A stretch of 64,000 nucleotides of DNA, taken from the NCBI GenBank assembly GCA_937872175.1, contig CALMPI010000016.1:62001-126000 (forward strand). Reading direction: 5' to 3'. The notes under the pieces are model-generated. The model did not search any database, was not told the origin of the DNA, and saw only the letters and a program-made list of their open reading frames with translations. This DNA is from an uncultured Flavobacteriales bacterium (GTDB lineage Bacteria > Bacteroidota > Bacteroidia > Flavobacteriales_F > PHOS-HE28). Of this stretch, positions 25,329 to 34,375 are shown piece after piece; within the stretch, counting starts at the first letter, position 1; every line of letters starts with the position of its first letter. A program made the translations under genes and the position numbers.

Positions 25329-26720
25329 ATGCTGAACATCTCCCCCGCCCCCGAGTGCGCCACACCCGAGCTGGACCGGACCAGCTTCGAGTCGTTCCGT
25401 CGGGTACTGCCCGCGCGCGCCGGCAAGTTCTTCGGCCGGCTCACCGCGTTCGCGCTCATCCTCTTCATCACCGGTCTCTTCCTGCCGTGGACCCAGAACA
25501 TCCGGGCGCGTGGTGTGGTCACCAGCCTTGCGCCACAGCAACGTCCACAGACCATCCCGAGCATCATCGCCGGCCGGATCGAGCAGTGGTACGTGCAGGA
25601 AGGCCAGCTCGTGGAGCGGGGCGACACCATCCTCCGGCTCAGCGAGGTGAAGCCGGAATACATGGACCCCAAACTGCTCGACCGCACCCAGGAACAGATC
25701 ATGGCCAAGGAGGCCACGGCCCGCAGCTATGCCGAGAAGGTCAACAGCCTGGATGCACAGATCGATGCGCTGAGCGGTGCGCTCACCATCAAGCTGGAAC
25801 AGGCGCGGAACAAGATCAAGCAGGCCGGTCTGAAGGTGCAGAGCGACAGCATCCGTGTGGTGGCGGCACGCACCGAGATCAAGGTCGCCCAGGACCAACT
25901 GCTGCGCGGTGAGGAGCAATACAAGGAAGGCCTCCTGAGCATGGTGGAACTCGAACGCCGCCGGGTGAACGAGCAGCGCGCGAACGCCACCATGATCGAT
26001 GCCGAGAACAAGCTCCTCGACAGCCGCAACGAGCTGCTCAATGCCCAGCTCGACCTGAACGGCATCCGGCAGGATTACCGCGACAAGCTGAGCAAGGCCG
26101 AGAGCGAGAAGTTCTCCAGCCTCAGCCAGATGTACACCACCGAGGGCGAGGTGACCAAGCTCCAGAACGACTATGCCAACTACAGCGTGCGCTCCGGATA
26201 CTACTTCATCACCGCCCCGCAGCGCGCCTACATCACCAAGGCCGTCCGCCAGGGCCTTGGAGAAACGGTGAAGGAAGGCGAACCCCTGGTGACCTTGATG
26301 CCCGCCCGCTTCGACCTGGCCGTGGAACTCTATATCCGCCCGATGGACATGCCCCTGATCCGCACGGGCAACAAGGTGCGTTTCATGTTCGATGGCTGGC
26401 CGAGCATCGTGTTCAGCGGATGGCCCAACACGAGCTACGGCACTTTCGGAGGCCAGGTGGTCGCCATCGACAACTTCATCAGCGCGAACGGCAAGTACCG
26501 CATCCTGGTCGGCCCGGATACGACCGACACCACCTGGCCTGCCGCCCTGCGGGTGGGCAGCGGTGCCATCGGCTTCGCCCTGCTCCAGGACGTGCCGATC
26601 TGGTACGAGCTCTGGCGACAGTTGAACGGCTTCCCGCCGGACCTCTACCTGGAACCCTCCACGCCCTACAACTCCTCGTCGAAAGGCGGGACCACCACCC
26701 AGGCCGAGGCGTCCAAATGA
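25329..26720 (+). CDS. HlyD-family periplasmic adaptor subunit
   Basis: A 463-residue membrane-fusion protein linking the inner-membrane ABC transporter to TolC. One transmembrane helix at about 36-57 (FGRLTAFALILFITGLFLPW), a biotinyl-lipoyl-like half-motif (IAGRIEQWYVQEGQLVERGD), a long coiled-coil hairpin (about 130-290) and the returning beta-barrel region (GYYFITAPQRAYITKAV, GETVKEGEPLVTLMP). Starts 11 nt after the ABC gene and overlaps the TolC gene by 4 nt (ATGA), so it is an operon member. Confidence 0.93.
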   Translation: MLNISPAPECATPELDRTSFESFRRVLPARAGKFFGRLTAFALILFITGLFLPWTQNIRARGVVTSLAPQQRPQTIPSIIAGRIEQWYVQEGQLVERGDTILRLSEVKPEYMDPKLLDRTQEQIMAKEATARSYAEKVNSLDAQIDALSGALTIKLEQARNKIKQAGLKVQSDSIRVVAARTEIKVAQDQLLRGEEQYKEGLLSMVELERRRVNEQRANATMIDAENKLLDSRNELLNAQLDLNGIRQDYRDKLSKAESEKFSSLSQMYTTEGEVTKLQNDYANYSVRSGYYFITAPQRAYITKAVRQGLGETVKEGEPLVTLMPARFDLAVELYIRPMDMPLIRTGNKVRFMFDGWPSIVFSGWPNTSYGTFGGQVVAIDNFISANGKYRILVGPDTTDTTWPAALRVGSGAIGFALLQDVPIWYELWRQLNGFPPDLYLEPSTPYNSSSKGGTTTQAEASK

Positions 26721-28138
26721 TGCGTGCAGCGCTCTCCATCGCCCTGCTGGCACCGTGGGCGGCCTTCGCCCAGCCGGGATCGCCCGTGCTTACCCGGGAT
26801 GCGTTGGTGAGGTTGGTGCTGGACAACCACCCCGTGGCCCGCCAGGCCGCGCTGCGCCCTGAGCTGGGTGAAGCCTCGGTACGCAGTGCACGCGGCGGTT
26901 TCGATCCCGTGGTGCAGGCCGACCTCGACGAGAAGACCTTCGATGACAAGGACTACTTCCGCCTGCTCGATGTCGGGCTGAAGGTCCCCACGTGGTATGG
27001 CATCGAGGTGCTCGCGGGGTTCCAGGAGAACACGGGCGACCTGCTGGACCCGATGCTCTCCACACCCAACGAGGGGCTGATGAAGGCCGGGGTCAGCCTG
27101 GCCCTGGGCCAGGGGCTCCTGATGGACCAGCGCAGGGCGGCGCTCCGCCGCGCACAGGCCTTCCAGGATGCCGCGCTCGCCGAACAGGAACAGATGCTCA
27201 ACGCCGTGCTGTACGCGGCTCTGGCCGATCATGTGGACTGGGTGGCCGCGCACCAGGCGCTCCGCATCGCGCAGGAGGCGGTGCAACTGGCCCGCGACCG
27301 CAACACCTTCGTGCGCGGCAGCTGGCGGGGAGGCGACCGGCCCGCCATTGACACGCTGGAGGCCTTCCTGCAGCTGCAGGACCGCGAGATGCGGCTCGCC
27401 CAGGCCGAACTGAACGTGCGCAACACCGCCCTGCGCCTTTCCAATCACCTTTGGGACCCGACCCTTAGGCCGCTCGAACTCGACCCGTCCACGCGGCCGA
27501 TGGAGGTCGACCTCGCAAGCCCGGACGGTGCACCCTCCACGGACAGCCTCGTGGTCCGCGCCGAAGTGGCACACCCCCTGCTGCTGCAGGCGCGGGCACG
27601 CGTCGACCAACTGGAGGTGGACCGCCGGCTCCGTGCCGAGATGCTCCGTCCACAGCTCGACCTGAAGTACATGGTGCTGGGCGATGCGCGCCGGCTGAGC
27701 GGCGAGGGTGGGCCGTGGCTCGATGGCGGCGACCAGCAATGGGGCGTCGGCTTTCGAATGCCCCTTCTCCTGCGCCGCGAACGTGGCGAGCTCAGCCTGG
27801 CCCGACTGCGGGTGACGGAGGCCGAGCTGGGCCTTGCACGGGACCGCACGGTGATCGCCAACCGGGTGGCCGAACGCGCCAATGAAACGGGCACCCTGCG
27901 GCAGCAGACCGACCTCGGTGCGCTGACCGTGCGGAACTACGGGGCCCTGCTCGAGGGCGAGAACCGCCGCTTCGAGGTGGGCGAGAGCTCGCTCTTCCTG
28001 GTCAACGCCCGCGAAGTGGCCCTGCTGGAGGCCCGCATCAAGCAGGTGGAACTGGAAGCCAAACTGCGCAAGGCCTGGTTCGCCACCGACCTGGAGGCCG
28101 GCGTCCTGTGGCGTTCACTCACCGGACAAACCCCCTGA
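26717..28138 (+). CDS. TolC-family outer-membrane efflux protein
   Basis: A 473-residue outer-membrane channel subunit with signal peptide MMRAALSIALLAPWAAFAQ. The typical TolC start LTRDALVRLVLDNHPVARQA and the two long helical repeats (about 30-240 and 250-460, with LLQARARVDQLEVDRRLRAE) are present. It would form the exit duct for the ABC-HlyD pair encoded immediately upstream. The start overlaps the HlyD stop (ATGA, 26717-26720). Confidence 0.93.
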   Translation: MMRAALSIALLAPWAAFAQPGSPVLTRDALVRLVLDNHPVARQAALRPELGEASVRSARGGFDPVVQADLDEKTFDDKDYFRLLDVGLKVPTWYGIEVLAGFQENTGDLLDPMLSTPNEGLMKAGVSLALGQGLLMDQRRAALRRAQAFQDAALAEQEQMLNAVLYAALADHVDWVAAHQALRIAQEAVQLARDRNTFVRGSWRGGDRPAIDTLEAFLQLQDREMRLAQAELNVRNTALRLSNHLWDPTLRPLELDPSTRPMEVDLASPDGAPSTDSLVVRAEVAHPLLLQARARVDQLEVDRRLRAEMLRPQLDLKYMVLGDARRLSGEGGPWLDGGDQQWGVGFRMPLLLRRERGELSLARLRVTEAELGLARDRTVIANRVAERANETGTLRQQTDLGALTVRNYGALLEGENRRFEVGESSLFLVNAREVALLEARIKQVELEAKLRKAWFATDLEAGVLWRSLTGQTP

Positions 28139-28140
28139 TC

Positions 28141-28452
28141 ATGTTGAGGATCTCCTTCCTGACCCGCGAGAAGGCCGACGCCATCGCACTGGCACGGTCA
28201 CTGCACCATGCCAAGCTCGCCCTCTTTCTCACCATTGAAGGGCATACCGAGATCGAGCTCAGGGATGACGCCATCGTGGACACACCGCTCATCCACCTCA
28301 GCGGCATGACGAAGGCCCTGCTGTACCGGCAGGTGGAGGAGCATGCCCAGGCCGTGCTCGGTGACCGCCTCGTCCGCACTTGGGCGGAAGCGGTCACCAG
28401 CCTGGACCCCGCCAGCACCGAGCACCTCTTCCGCCTCGTGCGACCCGTGTAG
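28141..28452 (+). CDS. Small protein at the end of the export operon, unknown
   Basis: A 103-residue protein I do not recognise, 2 nt after the TolC stop, so co-transcribed with the exporter. No signal peptide or membrane segment; compact alpha/beta pattern (MLRISFLTREKADAIALARS, LFLTIEGHTEIELRDDA, HLSGMTKALLYRQVEEHAQA). The size and opening are loosely reminiscent of the CutA-type ferredoxin-like fold, but I see no diagnostic motif. The position suggests an accessory or substrate-related role. It ends 6 nt from the convergent PAP2 gene. Confidence 0.68.
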   Translation: MLRISFLTREKADAIALARSLHHAKLALFLTIEGHTEIELRDDAIVDTPLIHLSGMTKALLYRQVEEHAQAVLGDRLVRTWAEAVTSLDPASTEHLFRLVRPV

Positions 28453-28458
28453 ACAGGC

Positions 28459-29118
28459 TCATCGGGTGCGGCCTGTGGGCCAGGGCCGGCGATCGAGCCA
28501 TGGCGCACGGGCCCATGCCGAACGATACAGCACCGCCCAGACCAGGACGCCCGTGGCTACGCCCACGGCCGCTCCGGCCAGCACGTCCTCGGTGAAGTGC
28601 TGCGACAGGTACACCCGGCTGAACGCCAGCATCGCCGCCCCGGCAGCCCATAGTGGAGCGCGGCGCGGACCGCTCTCCATCACCGCGAAGGCCAGGCACA
28701 TGGCGAAGGCGCAGGTGGCATGGCCCGAAGGGAAGCTGAAATGGTGGTTCATCGTCACCCCGTCGACCAGATGGAGCAGGGGCATGTCATGCGCGAACAT
28801 CACCGGACGGTCGTGGTCCGCGAACACCTGGCGCTTGAGCACCTGCACCACGATGGCGCTCAGTCCGGTGCTCAGCCCGAGCATGAAGAAGGTCCGCCAG
28901 GTGCCCACGAAGAGCAGGATCACGGCGACGGCAGCAGGTACCAGCCCGTCCGCCAGATGGGTGGCCACACTGAACAGCGCATCGCTCCACGGAGCATGCC
29001 ACCGGTTCACCGCCGCGTGCAGCACCACCTGCTCGGTGCGCCAGACGGTGATCGCTGCTGGTAGCGCCAGCACGATCGACGCGCCCACGAAGGCGGAGAC
29101 GTTCCGGGACCGGTCCAC
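28459..29118 (-). CDS. PAP2-family membrane phosphatase
   Basis: A 219-residue integral membrane phosphatase of the type 2 phosphatidic acid phosphatase family, with about six hydrophobic segments. The three active-site motifs are seen: KRQVFADHDRP (KxxxxxxRP), PSGH in SFPSGHATCAF, and SRVYLSQHFTEDV (SRxxxxxHxxxD). Members dephosphorylate undecaprenyl pyrophosphate or lipid phosphates on the periplasmic side; the exact substrate is not evident. Start is GTG at 29118, 4 nt after a perfect TAGTTTTG box (29123-29130, complement), so the mRNA is probably leaderless. Confidence 0.92.
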   Translation of the reverse strand: MDRSRNVSAFVGASIVLALPAAITVWRTEQVVLHAAVNRWHAPWSDALFSVATHLADGLVPAAVAVILLFVGTWRTFFMLGLSTGLSAIVVQVLKRQVFADHDRPVMFAHDMPLLHLVDGVTMNHHFSFPSGHATCAFAMCLAFAVMESGPRRAPLWAAGAAMLAFSRVYLSQHFTEDVLAGAAVGVATGVLVWAVLYRSAWARAPWLDRRPWPTGRTR

Positions 29119-29122
29119 GGGC

Positions 29123-29153
29123 CAAAACTAACCGAGGCCGGGTGCTACTTTCG
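29123..29153. promoter_or_regulatory. Divergent pair of -7 boxes
   Basis: TAGTTTTG on the minus strand (29123-29130) serves the PAP2 gene and TACTTTCG on the plus strand (29146-29153) serves the exported protein at 29157. The boxes are 15 bp apart and their start codons 4 and 3 nt downstream, so each promoter's upstream half must lie within the other's coding sequence. Confidence 0.55.
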
Positions 29154-29156
29154 GGC

Positions 29157-30299
29157 ATGCGTTCCCCCGCCCTATCCGTCGCGCTCCTGTGCCTCCTCGG
29201 AACATCGCCGGTCCGTTCGCAATCGTTCGAGACGCGATGGGGAGCGGCGGGGTCGCTCGGCCTGGGTGCCGTTGCACAGGCCCCGGGCATGGTGGTGGGC
29301 GTATCCGCGTTGAACGCCGATCAAGAGCGGACCGCGATCCTGGTATCGATGAACGGAACAGGCCAGGTCACCGGGTCCGTGCCCCTGCCCTTGGCCGGGA
29401 GGGTGTTCGGCCAGGCCTTCGTTCCCGCTGCGGGAGGCGGTGGATACCTGGTGGGAAGCATCATTCCCGACGGTGGCGACGACCACGACCTGCTGGTGGT
29501 GCGCATCACCGCGCAGAACGCGGTGCAGTGGGTGTTGACCGAGGCGGCGCCGTACGACCAGCAGGTGATGGACGCTGCCGAAGGGGGCGGTGCCGGACTG
29601 TACATCACGGGGATCGACAACACGAGCGGATCGCACGATGTGTTGCTGGGCCGCGTCACCACGGCCGGTGCGCTGCTGTGGACGACCGTGGAGGGCGGTC
29701 CGCTCGATGAGGAGGGCCTGGGCGTGGCCGGGGATGCGAACGGGGCGTTGGTGACCGGCCGGCAGATGAACTTCAGCGGAGAGAGCGATGCGCTCCACAT
29801 CGGGATGGACGCCACTGGGAACGTGCTCTGGGCGTCGAGCTGGGGTGGCGTGGCGAATGATGTCGGCCGGGCCCTGATCCGGCGCTCCAACGGCACCTAC
29901 GTGATGGCCGGCACCACAGGCAGCTACGGCATCACCGATCAGCTGGGAAGGCGCAAGGACCATGTATGGCTGATGGCCCTGGAAAGCGATGGCGACACGT
30001 TGTGGACAAGGGCCATCGGCGACACGGTGGACGCACGCGGGGCCTTCGCCCTGGTCGAGGCGGTGAACGGCGACCTTCTGGTGGCCGGTGAAGTGGGCCT
30101 CGGTCATTCCACCGATGCGATGCTGATCCGCCGCACCCCATTGGGCGCCCCGATCTGGGAGCGACGTTACGACGCAGGCCAGGAGGAGCAGCTCACAGGG
30201 ATCCGAGAGGATCCGTCGGGCATCTGGGCGGTGGGCCGCAGCTTCGACGCGTCGGGCCTGCAGCTGCTGGTGGTGAGGAAGAACGGACAGGGGCTTTGA
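29157..30299 (+). CDS. Exported propeller-like protein, unknown function
   Basis: A 380-residue protein with signal peptide MRSPALSVALLCLLGTSPVRSQ. The body consists of repeated blade-like units of about 45-50 residues with patterns such as GGYLVGSIIPDGGDDHDLLV, GLYITGIDNTSGSHDVLLGR and TYVMAGTTGSYG, resembling SBBP-type or Kelch-like beta-propellers of Bacteroidota that are often labelled as lipoproteins or T9SS cargo; here no sorting domain or lipobox is present. ATG 29157 lies 3 nt after a TACTTTCG box; the GTG at 29142 lies before the box and is unlikely. Confidence 0.75.
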   Translation: MRSPALSVALLCLLGTSPVRSQSFETRWGAAGSLGLGAVAQAPGMVVGVSALNADQERTAILVSMNGTGQVTGSVPLPLAGRVFGQAFVPAAGGGGYLVGSIIPDGGDDHDLLVVRITAQNAVQWVLTEAAPYDQQVMDAAEGGGAGLYITGIDNTSGSHDVLLGRVTTAGALLWTTVEGGPLDEEGLGVAGDANGALVTGRQMNFSGESDALHIGMDATGNVLWASSWGGVANDVGRALIRRSNGTYVMAGTTGSYGITDQLGRRKDHVWLMALESDGDTLWTRAIGDTVDARGAFALVEAVNGDLLVAGEVGLGHSTDAMLIRRTPLGAPIWERRYDAGQEEQLTGIREDPSGIWAVGRSFDASGLQLLVVRKNGQGL

Positions 30300-30407
30300 C
30301 CGGCGTCGTTCACGATCCCCGGTGCATCGTTCGGCCCGCGGCTCCCCCGATCATGGTATAGGATGCGGCATGCATGGAGGAGCACCTTCGTCCTCACAGC
30401 CGAACCC

Positions 30408-30581
30408 ATGTCCACCACAGGAAAACGCTTCACCGATCGCACCGGCGACCGCTCCGTGCGACGCATCCTTGATCATCGCACCCGCACGGTCCTCGACCGC
30501 GTGCTGAGCGAACAGCGGGGCCAGCGCCTCGAGGCCTACCTGATGGCCCTGGGTCAGCGCCGCACAGGGACCGTCCGCTGA
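30408..30581 (+). CDS. Possible small basic protein
   Basis: A 57-residue open frame (72 from 30363), rich in Arg and Thr: MSTTGKRFTDRTGDRSVRRI, LDHRTRTVLDRVLSEQRGQR. It occupies most of the 284-bp space between the exported propeller gene and the convergent PKD protein gene. No motif recognised and no clear promoter box, so it could be spurious. Confidence 0.35.
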   Translation: MSTTGKRFTDRTGDRSVRRILDHRTRTVLDRVLSEQRGQRLEAYLMALGQRRTGTVR

Positions 30582-30583
30582 GC

Positions 30584-33500
30584 TCAAGGCAGTTGTTCCA
30601 ACCGCACCGCGGTGGGAAGCGTGCCCCCGATGTTGAACAGGATCGGATCGCGATCATTGGACGAGCCGGCGTATTTCACCACCCCGTCCAGGTTCACATC
30701 CTCGCTCCAATAACCGCTGGTGGTGGCCGTGGGCACCGTGCCTCCGATGCGCACCAGGATGGGGTCACGGTCATTGGACGCCCCGGCGTACTTCAGCTGT
30801 GCATCGCGCAGCACGTTGCCGGACCACAGCGCCCGTTTCCCGTTCGCCAGCACGGCGCGCGCGTCCGTGCCGTGCACCGCGGTGGAACCGAGGGACAGGT
30901 CCACCAGCTTCTGATCCTTGTTCAGCAGCGTGCTGGCGGCGGTCATCACGCCCAGATGGTTCCGGTGACGCACGGCCACGTAGTAGTTGTCCGTGGCCAC
31001 ATTGAAGAGCAGTCGGGGCAGTCCATTGGTCCCCACGATGTCGCCATCCCGCTGCAGCAGGGCGCTTCGTGTGGCCACCACCTGGGCCGGGTTGTTCTTG
31101 TTGCGCAGTTCCACGAAGACCCAGTCCACCACCGCGTTCGCGCCCGTGGTGGCCAGCACGCCGGCGCCCACCGTCTCGCCTCCGCCACCGCCCGCGTGAG
31201 TGAACCCGAGCGCAGTGAAGGGCTCGGTGGTCGGGATCAGGCCATTGGTGCGGAGCGCGTCACGCATCAGGTTGGCCTGGGTGTCGAAGGCGCCCTGCAG
31301 CACCGCCCGCAGGTTCACGCTCGGCGGGCAGTCCTGCCACCGCGAAAGCACGCTTCCCGGGATGATCGTCCGCGTGCTGTTCGTCGGCGTCTGCCAGTAC
31401 AGGGCGAGGTGGTCGCCGCCGGAGCCCTCCTTGTGCAGCATCTCCACGTAGTAGTAGATGCCGGCCTGCAGGGTGATGCCCGCGCTGGTCTGCTGGGGAT
31501 ACTTGGTGAACTCCGCCTCGTTCGTCCAGCCCGGTACCGAGCAGATCTGCTGCTTGTAGCGGGGATCGGCGTTCGGGCTCAGGTACACGATCGACTCATC
31601 ATCGGACACGGCGGTGAACACGTAGGTGCCGGTGGTCGGGGCCAGGATGTAGCCACGCATGCGCGTGCCGTAGTTGTTCCCGTACAGGATCGAATTGGCC
31701 TGGAAGCTCGTGGGGTAGCTCGTGCTCGTGGGGTTGTCCGGATAGTTCGGGCTGGCCACCAGGGTGGACACCGTGGAGCCGGAGATGCCGCTCCAATACT
31801 GGCGGAGCACGCTGCCGGAGGCTCCGATGCACTGCGGCGGGTCCAGGGTGATCACGGTGATCACCACCGTGGCCTGGCCCGTCAGGCCGTCATCATCCGT
31901 CACCGTCAACGTCACCGTCCGGTCCCCCGTGTCCGTGAAGGTCTTCGACGGGTTCATCTGCGTGCTGGTGGTGCCATCGCCGAAATCCCAGAAGTAGCTC
32001 ACGATGGTGCCGGGGTCGTGCGAGGCCTCCCCGTTGAACTGCACGTTCAGGGGACCGGCGCCGATGGTGACGTTGGTGCCGATCACCGCGATGGGTGCGA
32101 TCGCGCTGCAGCGCGGGAACAGCCAGTGCGTGTCCGTGGAGCTGAGCCCACCCGCATCGGTAACGGTCAGCCTGATCTCATAGCTGTACGTCTCCCCGTC
32201 GCAGCCCACACCACTGATCACCGTGCTGGTCACCGGGGCCGCATCGATGGGCTCGGGGTGGGTGTGGGTGTTGTGGTGCAGCGTGGTGCGCCATGCGTAG
32301 GTGAGCTGCGCCTGGCCATGTTCGGTGTCGTTCACCGCCGCCTCGAGCAGGTAGGTGGTGTCCACCCCCACAGGGTAGGTGCCTCCATCGGCGAAGCTGG
32401 TGATGTTCACCACCGGCGGCGTGTTGTTCACGCTCACCAGGAGGGTGGTCTGGTTCGTCTGGTTGTTGTTGTCCGTCACGGTCAGCGTCACCGTGAAGCT
32501 CGTGGGGGTGTTGGGCGGCGCGTTGAACACATGGCTCGGGTTCACGGCCGTGCTGGTCTGGCCATCGCCGAAGTTCCACAGGTGGGTCAGCGGACCCGAC
32601 TCCGGATCGTAGGAGGCGCTGCCCGTGAACTGCACGGTGAGCGGCCCCGGTCCGTACTGAACGTCCTGCGAGGCCACGGCCACGGGCGGAAGGTTCACCG
32701 CCAACGTGTAGCAGATGCGGCGGATCTCGTTCGTGGCGTAGTTCGAGTAGTAGAGACAGCCTTCAGGTCCTTCGCCCACCCACACGATGGCGCCCAGGTT
32801 CGAGCCAAAGTCATGGCCGCTCATCGGCTGATCCTGTCCATTGAACACGAACCGTTTGATCCAGGCACCGGGGTAGTCCGCGTGGAAGTACACGTTCTGA
32901 TAGCCTGCCGGCCAGCCGTTACCGGTGATCCACGTGCCGCCGATGGAGGCGTAGCCGCCGAACATGGGGCCCGGCACCGGTGAGTTCGGGTCGTTCAGGT
33001 CGGTGGCCGTGGCCGTGCTGCCGTTGAAGGTGGCCGTACGCGCCCAGTTCTGTCCATGCCGCCAGTCGATCGCCGGACGGGCATGGTAGAACTTATGGAT
33101 GGTGTTGGGGATCTGCACCCCGCTGTTGCACGGGTTGGGATGGCCGTTCAGGTGGATGGGCGTGTCCTGCTTGCACAGGTCCTGGAAGCGGAGGTACGGG
33201 ATCGTGCAGTTGATGCCATCGTACATGGGGTTCGGAGCGTCCATGTTGTACGTGAGCGTGTTCATGTAGCTGTTCAGCGGGGTCATGCCCTCGAACAGCG
33301 GCCAGCCGAAGTTCATCCCGCCTTCGTAGCACACGTTCATGTCCTCCCACGTGTTCCACTGCACATCGCCGATGTAGATGGTGCCCGGATCGCCGGCGGC
33401 GGGATCGGTGCTGCCCGAGCCCGGCCGCAAGGTGCAGCGATAGGGGTTCCGGAGGCCAAGCGCCCAGGTGCGGCTCTGTGGCGACCTCGGCTGGGCCGCG

Positions 33501-34279
33501 TTCCAGAACGGGTTCGACGGCAAGCCGTTCCCGGTGGCCGGGTCCAGGCGCAGGATCTTGCCGTTGAAGCTGTTCACCATCTGCGAACGGAAGGCGCCCA
33601 CGTTCTCGGCCGGGCGGATGATGCCATCGGTCAGGGCCTGCTGCCAGTAGGTCTCCGAGGCGCTGCCCACGTCGGTGCTGGAGTAGCTCGCCCCATCGCC
33701 CACGCTCACCAGCAGCGTGCCGTCCGTGCCGAACATGATCGTGCCCGTGCTGTGCGATTCATGCAGCAGCGGCACGCCTGTGGAGGGGCTCTCCCCCAGC
33801 AGCACCAGCCGGCTGCCGTAGTTCACCGTGTTGAACGTGGGCCCCACCGCCGTGTAGCGCGTCAGGCGCATGATGGTGGCACTGAAGTACTCGTTCGTGT
33901 TCGCGTTGTAGCTGCCCGTGCCGAAGTTCATCAGATGATGGCGGTCCACGGCGTACAGCAGGTAGATGTATCCGTTCGAGAGGAAGTTGGGATCCAGCGC
34001 AAAGCCCAGGAAACCATGGTCGCGCCAGTCGCCCACCTCGGGGCTGATGTCGATCAACGGGTTGGGCAGCCGGACACCGTTCTCCACGATCCACACCTTG
34101 CCCGCCTTCTCCCACACGTACATCCGGTCGTTCGCGTCCCAAACGGCGCCTTGCGGGGCGTTCCATCCGCCCATCACCAGGACGTCCGCAAAGCCCGAGG
34201 GCACCGATTGCGCCGGCATGGTGAACGCGGCGAGGAGGGAGGAACACAGGATCACCGCGCGGAGAACGAGCTGCTTCAT
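30584..34279 (-). CDS. Secreted PQQ-dehydrogenase-like protein with PKD, PA14 and dockerin-like modules
   Basis: A 1231-residue secreted protein. Signal peptide, then a glucose/sorbosone dehydrogenase-type beta-propeller (about 25-520; DVLVMGGWNAPQGAVWD, GFLGFALDPNFLSNGYIYLL). Two PKD domains follow (about 530-620 and 728-815, with HLWNFGDGQTST and YFWDFGDGTTST), then a PA14-like domain (about 816-980, YWSGISGS ... SDDESIVYLS). The last 250 residues belong to a Bacteroidota surface-protein tail (TEPFTALGFTHAGGGGGETV, DWVFVELRN) and end in two motifs NDRDPILVRIGG/NDRDPILFNIGG joined by DVNLDGVVKYAG, like a calcium-binding dockerin. PA14 and PKD modules suggest carbohydrate contact; enzymatic activity unproven. 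Confidence 0.85.
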   Translation of the reverse strand: MKQLVLRAVILCSSLLAAFTMPAQSVPSGFADVLVMGGWNAPQGAVWDANDRMYVWEKAGKVWIVENGVRLPNPLIDISPEVGDWRDHGFLGFALDPNFLSNGYIYLLYAVDRHHLMNFGTGSYNANTNEYFSATIMRLTRYTAVGPTFNTVNYGSRLVLLGESPSTGVPLLHESHSTGTIMFGTDGTLLVSVGDGASYSSTDVGSASETYWQQALTDGIIRPAENVGAFRSQMVNSFNGKILRLDPATGNGLPSNPFWNAAQPRSPQSRTWALGLRNPYRCTLRPGSGSTDPAAGDPGTIYIGDVQWNTWEDMNVCYEGGMNFGWPLFEGMTPLNSYMNTLTYNMDAPNPMYDGINCTIPYLRFQDLCKQDTPIHLNGHPNPCNSGVQIPNTIHKFYHARPAIDWRHGQNWARTATFNGSTATATDLNDPNSPVPGPMFGGYASIGGTWITGNGWPAGYQNVYFHADYPGAWIKRFVFNGQDQPMSGHDFGSNLGAIVWVGEGPEGCLYYSNYATNEIRRICYTLAVNLPPVAVASQDVQYGPGPLTVQFTGSASYDPESGPLTHLWNFGDGQTSTAVNPSHVFNAPPNTPTSFTVTLTVTDNNNQTNQTTLLVSVNNTPPVVNITSFADGGTYPVGVDTTYLLEAAVNDTEHGQAQLTYAWRTTLHHNTHTHPEPIDAAPVTSTVISGVGCDGETYSYEIRLTVTDAGGLSSTDTHWLFPRCSAIAPIAVIGTNVTIGAGPLNVQFNGEASHDPGTIVSYFWDFGDGTTSTQMNPSKTFTDTGDRTVTLTVTDDDGLTGQATVVITVITLDPPQCIGASGSVLRQYWSGISGSTVSTLVASPNYPDNPTSTSYPTSFQANSILYGNNYGTRMRGYILAPTTGTYVFTAVSDDESIVYLSPNADPRYKQQICSVPGWTNEAEFTKYPQQTSAGITLQAGIYYYVEMLHKEGSGGDHLALYWQTPTNSTRTIIPGSVLSRWQDCPPSVNLRAVLQGAFDTQANLMRDALRTNGLIPTTEPFTALGFTHAGGGGGETVGAGVLATTGANAVVDWVFVELRNKNNPAQVVATRSALLQRDGDIVGTNGLPRLLFNVATDNYYVAVRHRNHLGVMTAASTLLNKDQKLVDLSLGSTAVHGTDARAVLANGKRALWSGNVLRDAQLKYAGASNDRDPILVRIGGTVPTATTSGYWSEDVNLDGVVKYAGSSNDRDPILFNIGGTLPTAVRLEQLP

Positions 34280-34375
34280 GATCGGGGTGCTAGCGAGTTA
34301 TTCTTCGACCAAACGATCGAAAATGCCGACGAATCTACCTCGATCGTCGCCCACAAGTCAAGCGATCTTTACCCC

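Noticed and set aside
28141-28452. CutA-type divalent cation tolerance protein
   Set aside because: Only size and N-terminal pattern are similar; conserved CutA residues were not found.
30593-32983. Plus-strand open frame of 796 codons
   Set aside because: Antisense to the PKD/PA14 protein; composition dominated by Arg, His, Gly and Val as in other shadows of GC-rich genes.
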